Below the pieces are notes generated by a model. That model was not told the DNA's origin and did no database searches. It saw nothing but the letters and a program-made list of their open reading frames with translations. A stretch of DNA of 64,000 bases from G963663775 sp963663775. Its GTDB lineage: Bacteria > Bacillota > Clostridia > Oscillospirales > Butyricicoccaceae. The DNA lies in the NCBI GenBank assembly GCA_963663775.1, contig OY760624.1, forward strand, positions 1,426,001 to 1,490,000, given 5' to 3'. Made by a program: the position numbers and the translations under genes. Shown in pieces: positions 1 to 8,897 of this stretch. Numbering within the stretch: position 1 is the stretch's first letter; each line of letters starts with the position of its first letter.

Positions 1-185
1 AGAAAAACGATTTGCGCAGTGCGTGCTGCATCAGCAGCCGTGTCGCAGGGGATAGCACCCTTTGCCGTCAGTGCCGCACGGGCAGCGGGGAATGCGTCAA
101 ATACATACAAAGAATGTCCGGCAGAGAGCAGGTTTGCTGCGATGGGCGCACCCATGATGCCAAGACCGATAAAAGCAAGCTGCAT
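1..185 (-). CDS. Partial beta-hydroxyacid dehydrogenase (3-hydroxyisobutyrate / tartronate-semialdehyde reductase family)
   Basis: The reverse strand opens at 185 with ATG and reads 61 codons to the window edge without a stop. The protein begins MQLAFIGLGIMGAPIAANLL, the glycine-rich Rossmann NAD(P) motif (GLGIMGAP) that heads the GarR/MmsB family of NAD(P)-dependent beta-hydroxyacid dehydrogenases. A ribosome-binding site AAAGG lies just upstream. Only the first third of the cofactor domain is present, so the substrate cannot be assigned; 3-hydroxyisobutyrate, tartronate semialdehyde and 2-(hydroxymethyl)glutarate dehydrogenases share this start. It is divergent from a LysR gene, the usual layout for a regulator and its target. 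Confidence 0.8.
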   Translation of the reverse strand, partial: MQLAFIGLGIMGAPIAANLLSAGHSLYVFDAFPAARAALTAKGAIPCDTAADAARTAQIVF

Positions 186-248
186 AGTGATGTTACCTTT
201 CTGCATAAAACAGCATCGTGTTGGAAAGCGGAACTGGAGCATGTTTTT

Positions 249-265
249 TTGCATCTTCTATGCAA
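249..265. promoter_or_regulatory. Palindrome in the divergent dehydrogenase/LysR intergenic region
   Basis: The sequence TTGCAT-cttct-ATGCAA is a perfect 6-bp inverted repeat with a 5-nt centre, in the 280-bp region shared by the dehydrogenase and lysR. LysR-type regulators often bind interrupted palindromes in such places, so this is a candidate site. Binding is inference only. Confidence 0.3.
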
Positions 266-303
266 TATCATGCGATAAAATTGGTTTTTTTGAACTTGCA
301 GAC

Positions 304-332
304 AGTATAGCACAAAATATACGATATGGAAA
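304..332 (-). promoter_or_regulatory. Candidate promoter of the dehydrogenase gene
   Basis: On the reverse strand TTTCCA (332-327) and TATACT (309-304) are separated by 17 nt. The -10 matches consensus well and the -35 poorly, as expected for an activator-dependent promoter. Confidence 0.35.
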
Positions 333-465
333 ATACATTTTTCTTTGCAGGTTGATAGCAAAAAAGTATACTGGACAGACGATTTCTTCGGAGAAAACGA
401 AATCTGTTTATTTTTACGAAAGATTGATGAAACGGCGGCGAAAGCTGCCGTAAAGGAGCATAATC

Positions 466-1413
466 ATGACACTCAAACAACTTGAATATTTCCTTGCTAT
501 CGCAAGAACGGGACAAATCACAGCCGCCGCACGGGAACTGAATATTTCACAGCCACCGCTGAGTACACAGTTGCGCATGCTGGAGGATGAACTGCATACC
601 GAATTGTTTCGGCGAGAAAAGCATAATTTAATGATTACCCCCGCAGGCGAAATGCTGCGGGACCGTGCGCTGCAAATTTTAGCGCTGACGGGTTCTACCG
701 TCAAGGATGTACAGGCGTTGGGGACATCCATCAGCGGCACCATCAATATTGGGGCTGTGGTTTCGGTGTGCTATCAAATACTGCCGGAGAAATCCGCAGA
801 ATTTGTGCGAGAACATCCGAATGTGAGTTTTCAGCTTTGGGAGGGCAGCACAAAGCGCATTATGGAGCTGCTGTCCAGCGGGGTGATTGATATTGGCATC
901 GTGCGAGAACCGTTTCATCTGGACCGGTATTGTGTGCATCCCGTTTTTGATGATATACTGGATGAAACACAGACAGACCCGTTTGTGGTGGTTGGACTGC
1001 CGGAGTTTTTTGAGGGAATGGGAGAAATTGCGGAAAAAGATGAGATTTGTTTGCGGGATTTGGAGCATCTGCCGCTCATTTCGCATCGCCGCTTTAGTCA
1101 GCTTCTGCTTGCAGCTTGCCGCAAGGAGGGGTTTCAGCCCAATATCGTCTGCCAGAACGACCAGTTGGTTTCCTCCTATAGTTGGGCAACACAGGGACTG
1201 GGCGTTGCGATTTTACCACTGACCTCGGCGCAGCTGCAGCTGGGTGAAAAGCCGATGCTGGTCAAGCGTATTCGGCAGCTGTCGGTGGATGCACGTCTGG
1301 TGATGATTACCCGCAAAGGCGAGCGGCTTTCTCCAAGCACACAGGCGTTTATTGCGCTTTTTGAAGAAAAAGAGAAACCGCATCGCTTGACAAAGAAGAA
1401 ACCCACACGATGA
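466..1413 (+). CDS. LysR-family transcriptional regulator
   Basis: The 315-residue protein has the normal LysR length and layout. Residues about 1-60 form the winged helix-turn-helix (MTLKQLEYFLAIARTGQ, then AARELNISQPPLSTQLRMLE), and about 90-295 the periplasmic-binding-protein-like effector domain. The start is set by AAAGGAG 7-8 nt upstream. It is divergent from the partial dehydrogenase at 1-185, which it probably controls, and 36 nt upstream of the UPF0280 gene, with which it may be co-transcribed. The effector cannot be read from sequence. Confidence 0.9.
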   Translation: MTLKQLEYFLAIARTGQITAAARELNISQPPLSTQLRMLEDELHTELFRREKHNLMITPAGEMLRDRALQILALTGSTVKDVQALGTSISGTINIGAVVSVCYQILPEKSAEFVREHPNVSFQLWEGSTKRIMELLSSGVIDIGIVREPFHLDRYCVHPVFDDILDETQTDPFVVVGLPEFFEGMGEIAEKDEICLRDLEHLPLISHRRFSQLLLAACRKEGFQPNIVCQNDQLVSSYSWATQGLGVAILPLTSAQLQLGEKPMLVKRIRQLSVDARLVMITRKGERLSPSTQAFIALFEEKEKPHRLTKKKPTR

Positions 1414-1449
1414 TAGCAGCAGGAGAAGTAAAAGGAGGAATGCGGAAAG

Positions 1450-2283
1450 ATGGAAGGGGAAAGCACGGTATTGCCGGACGGACGAGTGCTAATCGACTAT
1501 GGGCCGGTTACCATGACGCTGCTGGCGGAATGCAATGGCACACAGCAGGTGGCGCTTTGTCAGGCGGTTTTTCCGGAAATTCGGAATATGATACAGCGTC
1601 TTTCGGCGAATCTGCCGCTGTTGCGGCTGCCGCCAAAGGCAATCGACCCGCAGGCACTGGGCGCAGAAGGAAAACAAATGCTGTCCGCAGTGCTGGCGGC
1701 ACAGGACGCCACACTGACCCCCATGGCAGCGGTGGCAGGGACGATAGCAGATGCGGCGGCGGATTGGCTGGCAAAGAGCGGCGCCGAGCGTGTGATTGTG
1801 AACAACGGCGGTGATATTGCACTGCGGCTTGCGCCCGGCAAGCAGGCAACGGTCGGGATGATTTCCGATTTGTACACGGGAGCAATCGAACGGACGGTAT
1901 GCATCCGTGCCGAGGATGGCGTTGGCGGGATTTGTACGAGCGGATTGGGTGGGCGCAGTTTGACACGTGGCATTGCAAATGCGGTAACTGTTTTTGGGCG
2001 GACTGCCGCACAGGCGGACGCATTGGCAACGCATTTGGCAAACGCATCCTATATAGACACCGCAGAGGTGGTGCAGCAGCCGGCGGTGCAGGTGGATGCG
2101 GGGAGTGATTTGGGGGCGCTGCCAGTGACGGTTTCGGTGGGCAAGCTGCCGCTGGCAACCGCCAAATGTGCAGCAGAACAGGTCGTGCGCCGTGCAGCAG
2201 CGGTGTACCCTGCCTTTCATGCGGTTGTGACCTATGTGCAAGGTGTCTGCGCCGTGTTTCCAGAAGGCGTTCTGGAAGGATAG
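1450..2283 (+). CDS. UPF0280 family protein (ApbE-like fold)
   Basis: The 277-residue protein matches the UPF0280 family in length and key stretches: the early LIDYGPVTMTLLAE, the central NNGGDIALRL and the GGICTSGLGGRSLTRGIA block, which resembles the ApbE flavin-transferase-like fold. The role is not established. In Clostridia and methanogens such genes recur beside MttB-type methyltransferase, corrinoid-protein and RACo genes, as here. The start ATG at 1450 is chosen because AAAGGAGG (1431-1438) precedes it by 11 nt; the ATG at 1440 is out of frame. It lies just after lysR and ends at a bidirectional terminator. Confidence 0.75.
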   Translation: MEGESTVLPDGRVLIDYGPVTMTLLAECNGTQQVALCQAVFPEIRNMIQRLSANLPLLRLPPKAIDPQALGAEGKQMLSAVLAAQDATLTPMAAVAGTIADAAADWLAKSGAERVIVNNGGDIALRLAPGKQATVGMISDLYTGAIERTVCIRAEDGVGGICTSGLGGRSLTRGIANAVTVFGRTAAQADALATHLANASYIDTAEVVQQPAVQVDAGSDLGALPVTVSVGKLPLATAKCAAEQVVRRAAAVYPAFHAVVTYVQGVCAVFPEGVLEG

Positions 2284-2286
2284 CAA

Positions 2287-2319
2287 AAAAGCAATGGCAC
2301 TTTTTCAGCCATTGCTTTT
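2287..2319. terminator. Bidirectional intrinsic terminator
   Basis: A perfect 12-bp stem (AAAAGCAATGGC at 2287-2298 with GCCATTGCTTTT at 2308-2319) and a 9-nt loop lie between the convergent UPF0280 and AraC genes. A-runs and T-runs flank it so it can act in both directions. Confidence 0.75.
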
Positions 2320-2337
2320 GGGGTCGCTGTTGCAATA

Positions 2338-3612
2338 TCAAATAAAATCGCTCTGGGGCACTTCGCCAGTAAGTCTTGTGCGGTATTTCTTGGGGGTTTC
2401 TCCCATGACCTTGCGGAAAATCTTTGTAAAATAGCTTTGGTCCTCAAAACCCACGGCAGATGCGATTTCCAACAGGGTTTTATCGGTTGTGGACAGCAAA
2501 CGAATGCTTTGCTCAATGCGCACGGCGTTGAGATAATCTGTGAAATTCATGCCGACATCCTTTTTGAACAGCTTGGACAAATAGGAGGCATGCACATGCA
2601 GGGTGCGTGCGAGTGCCTGGAGCGTCAGTTTTTCCATGTAATGGGTTTGGATGTACTGCATTGCACGGACAATCCAGTCCGAATACCCGTCATAAAGGGT
2701 TGCGGATACTTGTGTTTGCAGCTGCTTGAGCATATCGTGGCTCCAAGCGAATAATTCGTGGACATTTTGGATGTCGCTCAAATGCTTCACCAGTGGGAAG
2801 TCAATGGTGATATTGTTTTGAAACAAGCGGTTTTTTTCCAGTATTGCACGGCATAAATCCATATACAGCTTCAAAAGCCCTAGCTTGATGCGTTCAAAGC
2901 TGCCATCCTCCACGGAAAGATGCCGCTGCAAGATATATTCCAGCAGCGCAAAGGCTTCTGTGGTGTGTCCGTCAAACAGGAGCGCAATCAGCTGCGCCGG
3001 TTCACCCGCCTGCGTGGACGCTGCCGCTTGCGGTGCTTGCAGCGTTTTATATTTGAAGATGTTTTCGCCAATTTCATTCTGCACACGGAAAAGGTCACGA
3101 TTGCGCTCATAAGCCGCCGTATCTCGGCAAAGACTGGTCACATTGTTGTAAAACAGCTTGGAAAGAGATTCAATCTGGGCGGGCGTGTTTTCCGGCATTT
3201 GCTGCAGGGCAAGCATCAACTGCGAATAGGCAGCACAGGAGCAGTTGGGGTTTTGCGACAGGACGGTGGCAATCAAATCCTGTGACAGGGGTTCCATGCG
3301 AATAGGCCCTGCGATTTGGCAGCCGGAGAATTGCCCGTTCGGCGTCAGAAGTGCCACGCAGAGAAAAATAAAGCCGCAGTCACAAGAGTAAATATAGGGT
3401 TCGCCGAGCGAATAGGCATTTTGTGCGGCAAAGGACGGGGCGGTGCGGCAGCCGCTGTCTGCTTGGGGCCGTGTAGAGGCGCAGCAAAGGTTTTTGTGGG
3501 GCAGTGTCCGCAGGATTACTTTAAAGGATTGGTCATACACCGTGACCGGAATACCGGTACAGTCGCTGAAAATCTGAATATTCTGCTGTACTTCATCATG
3601 GGCAATCTCCAT
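2338..3612 (-). CDS. AraC-family regulator with N-terminal PocR-type sensor domain
   Basis: The 424-residue protein has an N-terminal cysteine-rich sensor region (about 10-165, with CTGIPVTVYD and GCQIAGPI) that resembles the PocR ligand-binding domain. A helical linker follows, then an AraC double helix-turn-helix at about 320-415 (LQALARTLHVHASYLSKLFK and ASAVGFEDQSYFTKIFRK). PocR-domain regulators often activate corrinoid-linked pathways. The gene is divergent from the corrinoid protein/mttB operon 250 bp away, so it is the likely activator of that operon. The substrate or a corrinoid state could be the signal; that is inference. Confidence 0.88.
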   Translation of the reverse strand: MEIAHDEVQQNIQIFSDCTGIPVTVYDQSFKVILRTLPHKNLCCASTRPQADSGCRTAPSFAAQNAYSLGEPYIYSCDCGFIFLCVALLTPNGQFSGCQIAGPIRMEPLSQDLIATVLSQNPNCSCAAYSQLMLALQQMPENTPAQIESLSKLFYNNVTSLCRDTAAYERNRDLFRVQNEIGENIFKYKTLQAPQAAASTQAGEPAQLIALLFDGHTTEAFALLEYILQRHLSVEDGSFERIKLGLLKLYMDLCRAILEKNRLFQNNITIDFPLVKHLSDIQNVHELFAWSHDMLKQLQTQVSATLYDGYSDWIVRAMQYIQTHYMEKLTLQALARTLHVHASYLSKLFKKDVGMNFTDYLNAVRIEQSIRLLSTTDKTLLEIASAVGFEDQSYFTKIFRKVMGETPKKYRTRLTGEVPQSDFI

Positions 3613-3742
3613 GCGTCATCCTCCGTTCCAAGACAAATCACGAAAATGGTAATATAGAACTCTGTTATTTTACCAAAAATGAAAATATTGTGCAAGGATT
3701 TGTTTTAATTAAGCGGATTGTAAAAAATGAGAGAAAAAGAAG

Positions 3743-3811
3743 ATGAAACTACCAGAAATAAGTCGGTAATCTCATAGATTGCGAAAGATAACGTCAGTAT
3801 AATGAAACTAC
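3743..3811 (+). promoter_or_regulatory. Promoter region of the methyltransferase operon with a repeated 10-mer
   Basis: A TATAAT box lies at 3798-3803, but no good -35 is found 16-18 nt upstream, which suggests an activated promoter. The 10-mer ATGAAACTAC occurs at 3743-3752 and again at 3802-3811, a 59-bp spacing. One or both could be AraC contact sites. The remaining sequence between 3613 and 3861 is AT-rich and shows nothing else. Confidence 0.35.
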
Positions 3812-3861
3812 AGCAGGCGGATGAAAAACGCATCCAAATTGCTGTAAGCGAGGTGAATCAC

Positions 3862-4542
3862 ATGAATTTGTTACATCGCTTAGCCGAAAGTATCCAAAAA
3901 GGAGATTCTGCACAGGCAGTTTCGCTGTGCAAGCAGCTGTTGGAACAAGGCTTTACAACGCCGGAAATTGTATCAGAAGGTCTTTTGAAAGGCATGAATG
4001 AAGTGAGCGAGCAGTTCCATACCGGAACCTATTTCATTCCGCAGCTGTTGCTTGCGGCACGTGCCACACAGAGCGCAATGGATTGCTTGAGCAGCTCGGA
4101 CAACGCCAGTGCACAAACCGCCCCCAAATGTAAAATCGTGTTGGGAACCGTAGAAGGGGACATTCATACGATTGGCAGAAGACTGGTGGCGATGATGCTC
4201 ACTGCCGCTGGGTTTCAGGTCATAGATTTGGGCTGTAATGTACCGATTTCTGCATTTGTGAAGGCTGTGGAAGAGAGTGAAACGGAAATGGTCTTTGTTT
4301 CCACGATGCTCACGACAACGCTGCGCACGATGCGAAACACCGTGCAAGCGCTGCAGGCGATTGGACGAAAAAGACCGCTGATTATTTTTGTCGGCGGCGC
4401 ACCTGTGACACAGGATTTTGCGCAGTCGGTCGGTGCAACCTATACGGATACGGCAGTGCATGCGGTTGTACGATCTCGGCAGGCTTTTGAAGAGCTGTAT
4501 GGAGCATCGCCGGAAAAATGGCAGAGCCAACCCCAAAAATAA
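3862..4542 (+). CDS. Corrinoid protein (methyltransferase-associated B12-binding protein)
   Basis: The protein (about 226 aa) has the two-domain layout of MtbC/MttC-type corrinoid proteins: an N-terminal helical cap (about 1-85) and a Rossmann B12-binding domain. The base-off cobalamin motif D-x-H-x-x-G is present as GDIHTIG. Its family carries methyl groups between a substrate methyltransferase and a second methyltransferase. The open frame runs back to 3802, but ATG 3862 has GAGGTGA 5 nt upstream and starts at the conserved helix, so it is preferred. It lies 129 nt upstream of mttB and is a diverged paralogue of the corrinoid protein at 8116. Confidence 0.9.
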   Translation: MNLLHRLAESIQKGDSAQAVSLCKQLLEQGFTTPEIVSEGLLKGMNEVSEQFHTGTYFIPQLLLAARATQSAMDCLSSSDNASAQTAPKCKIVLGTVEGDIHTIGRRLVAMMLTAAGFQVIDLGCNVPISAFVKAVEESETEMVFVSTMLTTTLRTMRNTVQALQAIGRKRPLIIFVGGAPVTQDFAQSVGATYTDTAVHAVVRSRQAFEELYGASPEKWQSQPQK

Positions 4543-4671
4543 AATACAAAAAATGATTGTCAATGGCGCCAATTATCATGGGATAGGCGTGCATTGATTT
4601 TTTTTGGTCTTTATACACAAAATATGCAGCGAACGGGAAATGCTGCAAGCATTTTAGGAGGATTTAAGAGT

Positions 4672-6132
4672 ATGGCAGGAAGAATTAAAATCGAGGTCAT
4701 GAACCAAAAAGAACTGGAACTGATGAAGGACCGTGTGGAACGATTGCTGAGTGAACGTGGGATTCATTTGGACCACACAGAGCTGTGTCAAGAATTGAAA
4801 AAGGCGGGCTGTGCGGTAGAAGGTGCACAGGTGAAGTTTCCCCGTGCGTTGATTGCCAAAGCGGTTGAAGCAGTGCCGAAGTCATTTACCCTGTATTCCC
4901 CGTCCGGCGAATATGACCTTCCGTTTCCCCGTGAGGACGGCGGATTTTATGTGCGCACCAACACGGGTGCACCGAATTATCGCACCGCTGCGGGCGATAC
5001 CCATGCGATTCGGCTAAGCGAGGTCGAGGAATGGTTCAAATTGGTCAACTCCATGGAGAATGTAGACTATTGTGCACTGCCGTCTACTTCTGGTGACGAA
5101 GTGCCGCCGGCGGCGGTGGATATATTCACCTTGGAAAAGGCACTGAAGCTGTCGAAAAAGCATATTTGGATTCAGCCGTATGAAGCACGAAACGTCAGCT
5201 GCTTGATTGACATGGCACAGGCGGCAGCAGGCGGAGCAGAGGCATTGCGTGCAAAGCCGTTCATCAGCTTTATCGCCACCAGTGTACCGCTCTTGGAGTT
5301 CAAATATATGGATGCTGAGGTACTGTATCGCTGTGCACAGGCGGGCATTCCGGTGCAGCCGTGCTCCTTGCCGACGGCGGGTGCAAATTCTCCTGTCACC
5401 GCACAGGGAACGGCATTGGTCAGCTGTGCAGAAGTGTTGGCGCAGATTGTGATTTTGCAGCTGCTGTCACCGGGACTTCCGGTCATTGCCACCACGCTGC
5501 TGTTCTCAATGGACATGAAAACCACGTGCACGCTGCAGTCAAATCCGGAAATCGAGCTGGGTCGCCTGATGTGCATGCAGTTGTTCCAACAGGGATATGG
5601 AATCTTTGCGCATTCCTATGGAACAGGTACGGACAGCATGGGGTTTGATGCACAGAATCTGATTGAACGGACATCTCTGATTCATATGATGGCATTGTCC
5701 GATGCAGCGGTGCTGGGCGGTGCGGGTCAGCTGGAAACCGCAAAGACCAACAGCCCCTTGCAGTTGATTCTCGACAACGAGATTTTTGGCATTGCGCAGC
5801 GTTTGCGCCGTGGATTGGTTGTGGATGACGAAACGCTGGACATCGAGGAACTGATGGGGGACCCAGAAGAAATTGAAGACGGCTTTATTATGACAGACCA
5901 CACCCTGCGCCATTTTGCAGAGGTGACACGCCCTGAACTCTTTAACAAAGGCGGCATTTTATCACTGGATGAAACCGCAGGGGAAGACCCCGTGATGCTG
6001 CGGTATCGTGCGCTTGTGGCGGCACCCGAGGTGCTGACGCTTGCACCGGAAATCGAGCAGGCAATCGATGCGGCAAAAGAACGTGCCGTGGCGCAGATTG
6101 TTGGCGTGGAGCGTGCAAAAGATGTGAAATAA
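4672..6132 (+). CDS. MttB-type trimethylamine/betaine methyltransferase family protein (non-pyrrolysine)
   Basis: The protein (about 486 aa) has the length and family signatures of the MttB superfamily, for example GGFYVRTNTGAPNYR, LPTAGANSPVTAQGT and AVLGGAGQLETAKTNS. Members move a methyl group from a quaternary or tertiary amine to a corrinoid protein. No in-frame UAG occurs, so it belongs to the non-pyrrolysine branch that includes glycine betaine, proline betaine and carnitine demethylases. The substrate cannot be told apart here. ATG 4672 is chosen for AGGAGG at 4656-4661; the frame extends to 4594 without a ribosome site. It sits between a corrinoid gene and a transporter. Confidence 0.9.
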   Translation: MAGRIKIEVMNQKELELMKDRVERLLSERGIHLDHTELCQELKKAGCAVEGAQVKFPRALIAKAVEAVPKSFTLYSPSGEYDLPFPREDGGFYVRTNTGAPNYRTAAGDTHAIRLSEVEEWFKLVNSMENVDYCALPSTSGDEVPPAAVDIFTLEKALKLSKKHIWIQPYEARNVSCLIDMAQAAAGGAEALRAKPFISFIATSVPLLEFKYMDAEVLYRCAQAGIPVQPCSLPTAGANSPVTAQGTALVSCAEVLAQIVILQLLSPGLPVIATTLLFSMDMKTTCTLQSNPEIELGRLMCMQLFQQGYGIFAHSYGTGTDSMGFDAQNLIERTSLIHMMALSDAAVLGGAGQLETAKTNSPLQLILDNEIFGIAQRLRRGLVVDDETLDIEELMGDPEEIEDGFIMTDHTLRHFAEVTRPELFNKGGILSLDETAGEDPVMLRYRALVAAPEVLTLAPEIEQAIDAAKERAVAQIVGVERAKDVK

Positions 6133-6154
6133 GAGGAAAGGAGGAAAAGATGTT

Positions 6155-6358
6155 ATGAAAATTACAAAAACCGAAAAGAGATGGCTCTTTTTTGTGGTGC
6201 TGTTTTATGTGCTGTACAACTTGCCGTTCGTACCGGCATATAACGACCCAAAGGGACTGGTCATTCATGCGGCATTGGTCTTGATACCGCTTTGGATTAG
6301 CGTCTATGCAGGCTTGATTCGTGTGTTTCAAATCTATAAGGTCAAAGACAAAAAGTAA
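6155..6358 (+). CDS. Small two-helix membrane protein next to the symporter
   Basis: This 67-residue protein has two hydrophobic segments (about 10-30 and 37-60) and a basic tail (YKVKDKK). AAAGGAGG lies 10 nt before the start, and the gene falls between mttB and the solute:sodium symporter. Small membrane partners of similar size precede symporters such as PanF (YhdT) and MctP. I infer that it is the accessory subunit of the following transporter; no catalytic motif is seen. Confidence 0.7.
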   Translation: MKITKTEKRWLFFVVLFYVLYNLPFVPAYNDPKGLVIHAALVLIPLWISVYAGLIRVFQIYKVKDKK

Positions 6359-6410
6359 ACGGGAATCTGTGGAAGATTTTTAGAAAAGAGATGGATTAGG
6401 AGGGGAAAAC

Positions 6411-7943
6411 ATGCTGAAAAGCAATGTGATATGGATATCCTTTGGGGTATATCTGGTGTTTCTGCTGGCGGTGGCATCCTATGAAAATTATCGAGAGAAA
6501 AAGAAGAGTGCCAGAGGGTTCTTAACCGCGGGCGGCTCCATTGCGTGGCCGTTTTTGGTGATGACCTATTTGGCATCGCTGATGAGCACTTGGGTCTTTT
6601 TTGCAGGCCCTGGCGGCTACTATCGAGGCGGTCTTGGCTATTGGCTTTCGGAAATGAGCTATATTCCGCTCTTCCCGATTATTGCACACTTTACCATGAA
6701 CAAAATCTGGGTGCTGAATCAGGCACGCAGCTACACAACACCGGCGGATTTCTACAATGACCGCTTCAAAAGTCCGGTGCTGCGGGTGCTGCTGGGCATT
6801 ATCTTCTTGGCGTCCTCTTTCCCGTATATTGCATCGGTGCTGGTATCCATCGGGTCGGCTGCATCTACCGCAACCGGCGGTGCACTCAATCCGCAGATGG
6901 TCATCGGAATCGTCGGGGTTGTCATCGTGGTTTACGTGATGATTGGCGGCATGAAGTCCATTGCACTGACCGACACCCTGCAGGGACTGGTATTTATCTC
7001 CCTGCTCTGGATTATTGCGGGCACTTGTTTGTCCATTGGGTTTGATGGCTCTATCACCCGCGCATTGGACGCAATTTGGACCAACACACAGACATGGTTC
7101 TCTTATCCCGGTCCGGATGGTTGGGTGCCTTACAGCGCACGCTTGGGTTATCCGCTTTCCTGCGCCGTTGGCTGGACGATTATGCTGCCGCATGTGTTTG
7201 TGCGTGCAGGATTTTCCGGAAAGAATATGAAGACACAGCGCAAGCTGATGTTTTTGACCCCGATTATGCAGGGGTTTGTTTGGACAGGCGTGATGCTGAT
7301 TGGTCTGGTCGGCGTGGCATTGCTGCCGGGGCTGGAAACGGCGGATACCGAGCTGATTATCCCGTATATGATTAACAATGTCATCAATACCATAAATCCG
7401 ACATTGGCAGTAATTTTGATGGTTGGTTTCTTTGTTGGCGCAAGCGCAGTGGGCATTTCCACGGCGGACTCGTTCCTGCTGGTGTCCAGCTCGATTGTGG
7501 CAGAAGATATTCTGGCAAAAACCTTTAAGCTGAAGCTGACAGAACGGCAGAATATGGTTGTGGTGCGCATTACCATTCTCATCATCGGCATGCTCAGTGT
7601 GCTGATTGCGCTCAATCCGCCCTCTTTGATTTATACCATGATTATGTTTGCCATTGCACTGGTGATGCCGCTGTTCCCCATCTTGGTGTTTGGACTGTAC
7701 TGGAAACGTGCAACGACACCGGCGGCTATTCTTTCCACGATTATCGGAAGCCTGTTGGTGTTGGCAACCTATTTCGTGTGGGATATTGGCTGGATGTGGT
7801 ATGGTGCCATCGGTATGCTGGGTTCAACCATCACCATGGTTGTGGTAAGCTTGCTGACAAAACCGAATCATGCAGTGAGCGAAGAATTTTACAAAGCATT
7901 GGAATTGGCAGAATCGGAGCAGTTTGAGGTTGTAAATCCATAA
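6411..7943 (+). CDS. Sodium:solute symporter (SSS family)
   Basis: The 510-residue protein has about 13 hydrophobic segments typical of the SSS family. Diagnostic stretches include FLTAGGSIAWPFLVMTYLAS, FVGASAVGISTADSFLLVSS (sodium-site helix) and VYVMIGGMKSIALTDTLQG. SSS carriers import organic cations, carboxylates or amino acids with Na+. Between mttB and its corrinoid genes it probably imports the methylated substrate of the methyltransferase. TAGGAGG precedes the start, and the small membrane protein upstream is only 52 nt away. Confidence 0.92.
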   Translation: MLKSNVIWISFGVYLVFLLAVASYENYREKKKSARGFLTAGGSIAWPFLVMTYLASLMSTWVFFAGPGGYYRGGLGYWLSEMSYIPLFPIIAHFTMNKIWVLNQARSYTTPADFYNDRFKSPVLRVLLGIIFLASSFPYIASVLVSIGSAASTATGGALNPQMVIGIVGVVIVVYVMIGGMKSIALTDTLQGLVFISLLWIIAGTCLSIGFDGSITRALDAIWTNTQTWFSYPGPDGWVPYSARLGYPLSCAVGWTIMLPHVFVRAGFSGKNMKTQRKLMFLTPIMQGFVWTGVMLIGLVGVALLPGLETADTELIIPYMINNVINTINPTLAVILMVGFFVGASAVGISTADSFLLVSSSIVAEDILAKTFKLKLTERQNMVVVRITILIIGMLSVLIALNPPSLIYTMIMFAIALVMPLFPILVFGLYWKRATTPAAILSTIIGSLLVLATYFVWDIGWMWYGAIGMLGSTITMVVVSLLTKPNHAVSEEFYKALELAESEQFEVVNP

Positions 7944-8004
7944 AATTTAGTGAAGTATCGTATTATTTGTGCGCAAAGACGCGTTCCGTTTGCAAGACAG
8001 GAAG

Positions 8005-8039
8005 AGTCTGCCGTGATGCGCTGCGTGCGCCGGCAGACT
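8005..8039 (+). other. Hairpin between symporter and second corrinoid gene
   Basis: AGTCTGCCG (8005-8013) pairs perfectly with CGGCAGACT (8031-8039) around a 17-nt GC-rich loop. No T-run follows, so it looks more like an RNA-processing or stability element than a terminator. It could let the downstream corrinoid protein be made at a different level. Confidence 0.35.
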
Positions 8040-8115
8040 TCTTGTGCATGCGGCAGAAGCAGCGCACGCAATCGCATCTGTTTCATGATGGCTATCGATA
8101 AAGGAGAAATGAAAA

Positions 8116-8751
8116 ATGGAAATTTTATCTGAAATCAGCACCTTGCTGCAGCAGGGTCGTGCACCAAAGGTCAAGGCACTGGTACAGCAGGCACTTGATG
8201 AAAAGATTCCGGCAGGACAGATTTTGTCGGAAGGATTGCTCAGCGGCATGGATATTATCGGTGAAAAATTCAAGAACAATGAGATTTTTGTGCCGGAGGT
8301 TTTGGTTGCTGCACGTGCTATGACACGTGGCGTAGAGATTCTGCGACCGTATCTGGTGGAGGATGGTGTGGAACAAAAGGGTACCGTGGTCATTGGTACG
8401 ATTAAGGGCGACCTGCACGACATTGGAAAAAACCTTGTCCGTATGATGATGGAGGGCAAGGGGCTCAAGGTGATTGACCTTGGCACGGATGTGAGCGCAG
8501 AGCAGTTCTTGGCAAGTGCACGGGAAAACAACGCCGATATTATCGCATGCTCGGCATTGCTGACCACAACCATGATGGGCATGCGGGATGTTGTGGAAGC
8601 GGTGCAGGCATCTGAGCTTTGCGGCAAGGTCAAGGTGATGATTGGCGGTGCACCGATTACGCAGGAATTCTGCGATTCTATCGGGGCGGACAAGTACACA
8701 ACGGATGCAGCAACGGCAGCAGAAGCGGCACTTGCGCTGTGTGTCGGCTAA
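8116..8751 (+). CDS. Corrinoid protein (MtbC/MttC-type)
   Basis: This 211-residue protein is a canonical methyltransferase corrinoid protein. It has a helical cap (about 1-85) and a B12-binding Rossmann domain with GTIKGDLHDIGKNLVRMMM, the D-x-H-x-x-G cobalamin signature. Later family stretches are ALLTTTMMGM and MIGGAPITQEF. AAAGGAG lies about 10 nt upstream. It is closer to family consensus than the first copy at 3862, and directly precedes the RACo-like activator that would rescue its inactive Co(II) form. Confidence 0.95.
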   Translation: MEILSEISTLLQQGRAPKVKALVQQALDEKIPAGQILSEGLLSGMDIIGEKFKNNEIFVPEVLVAARAMTRGVEILRPYLVEDGVEQKGTVVIGTIKGDLHDIGKNLVRMMMEGKGLKVIDLGTDVSAEQFLASARENNADIIACSALLTTTMMGMRDVVEAVQASELCGKVKVMIGGAPITQEFCDSIGADKYTTDAATAAEAALALCVG

Positions 8752-8897
8752 GCACCTGTACCCATCGTGAAGAACCATCGGCGGATGCGGGAAGGTCTTG
8801 CCACAGCGGCGATTTTTGTGCTACACTTTTCGGAAAGACGCTGCAAACGAGCGGGGGAATCCCCATGTAGGCTCTCAAGCAAAGGGGTATGAGCGAT

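Noticed and set aside
4672..6132. Pyrrolysine (UAG) read-through in mttB
   Set aside because: The full-length MttB-type frame contains no in-frame UAG, so it belongs to the non-pyrrolysine branch.
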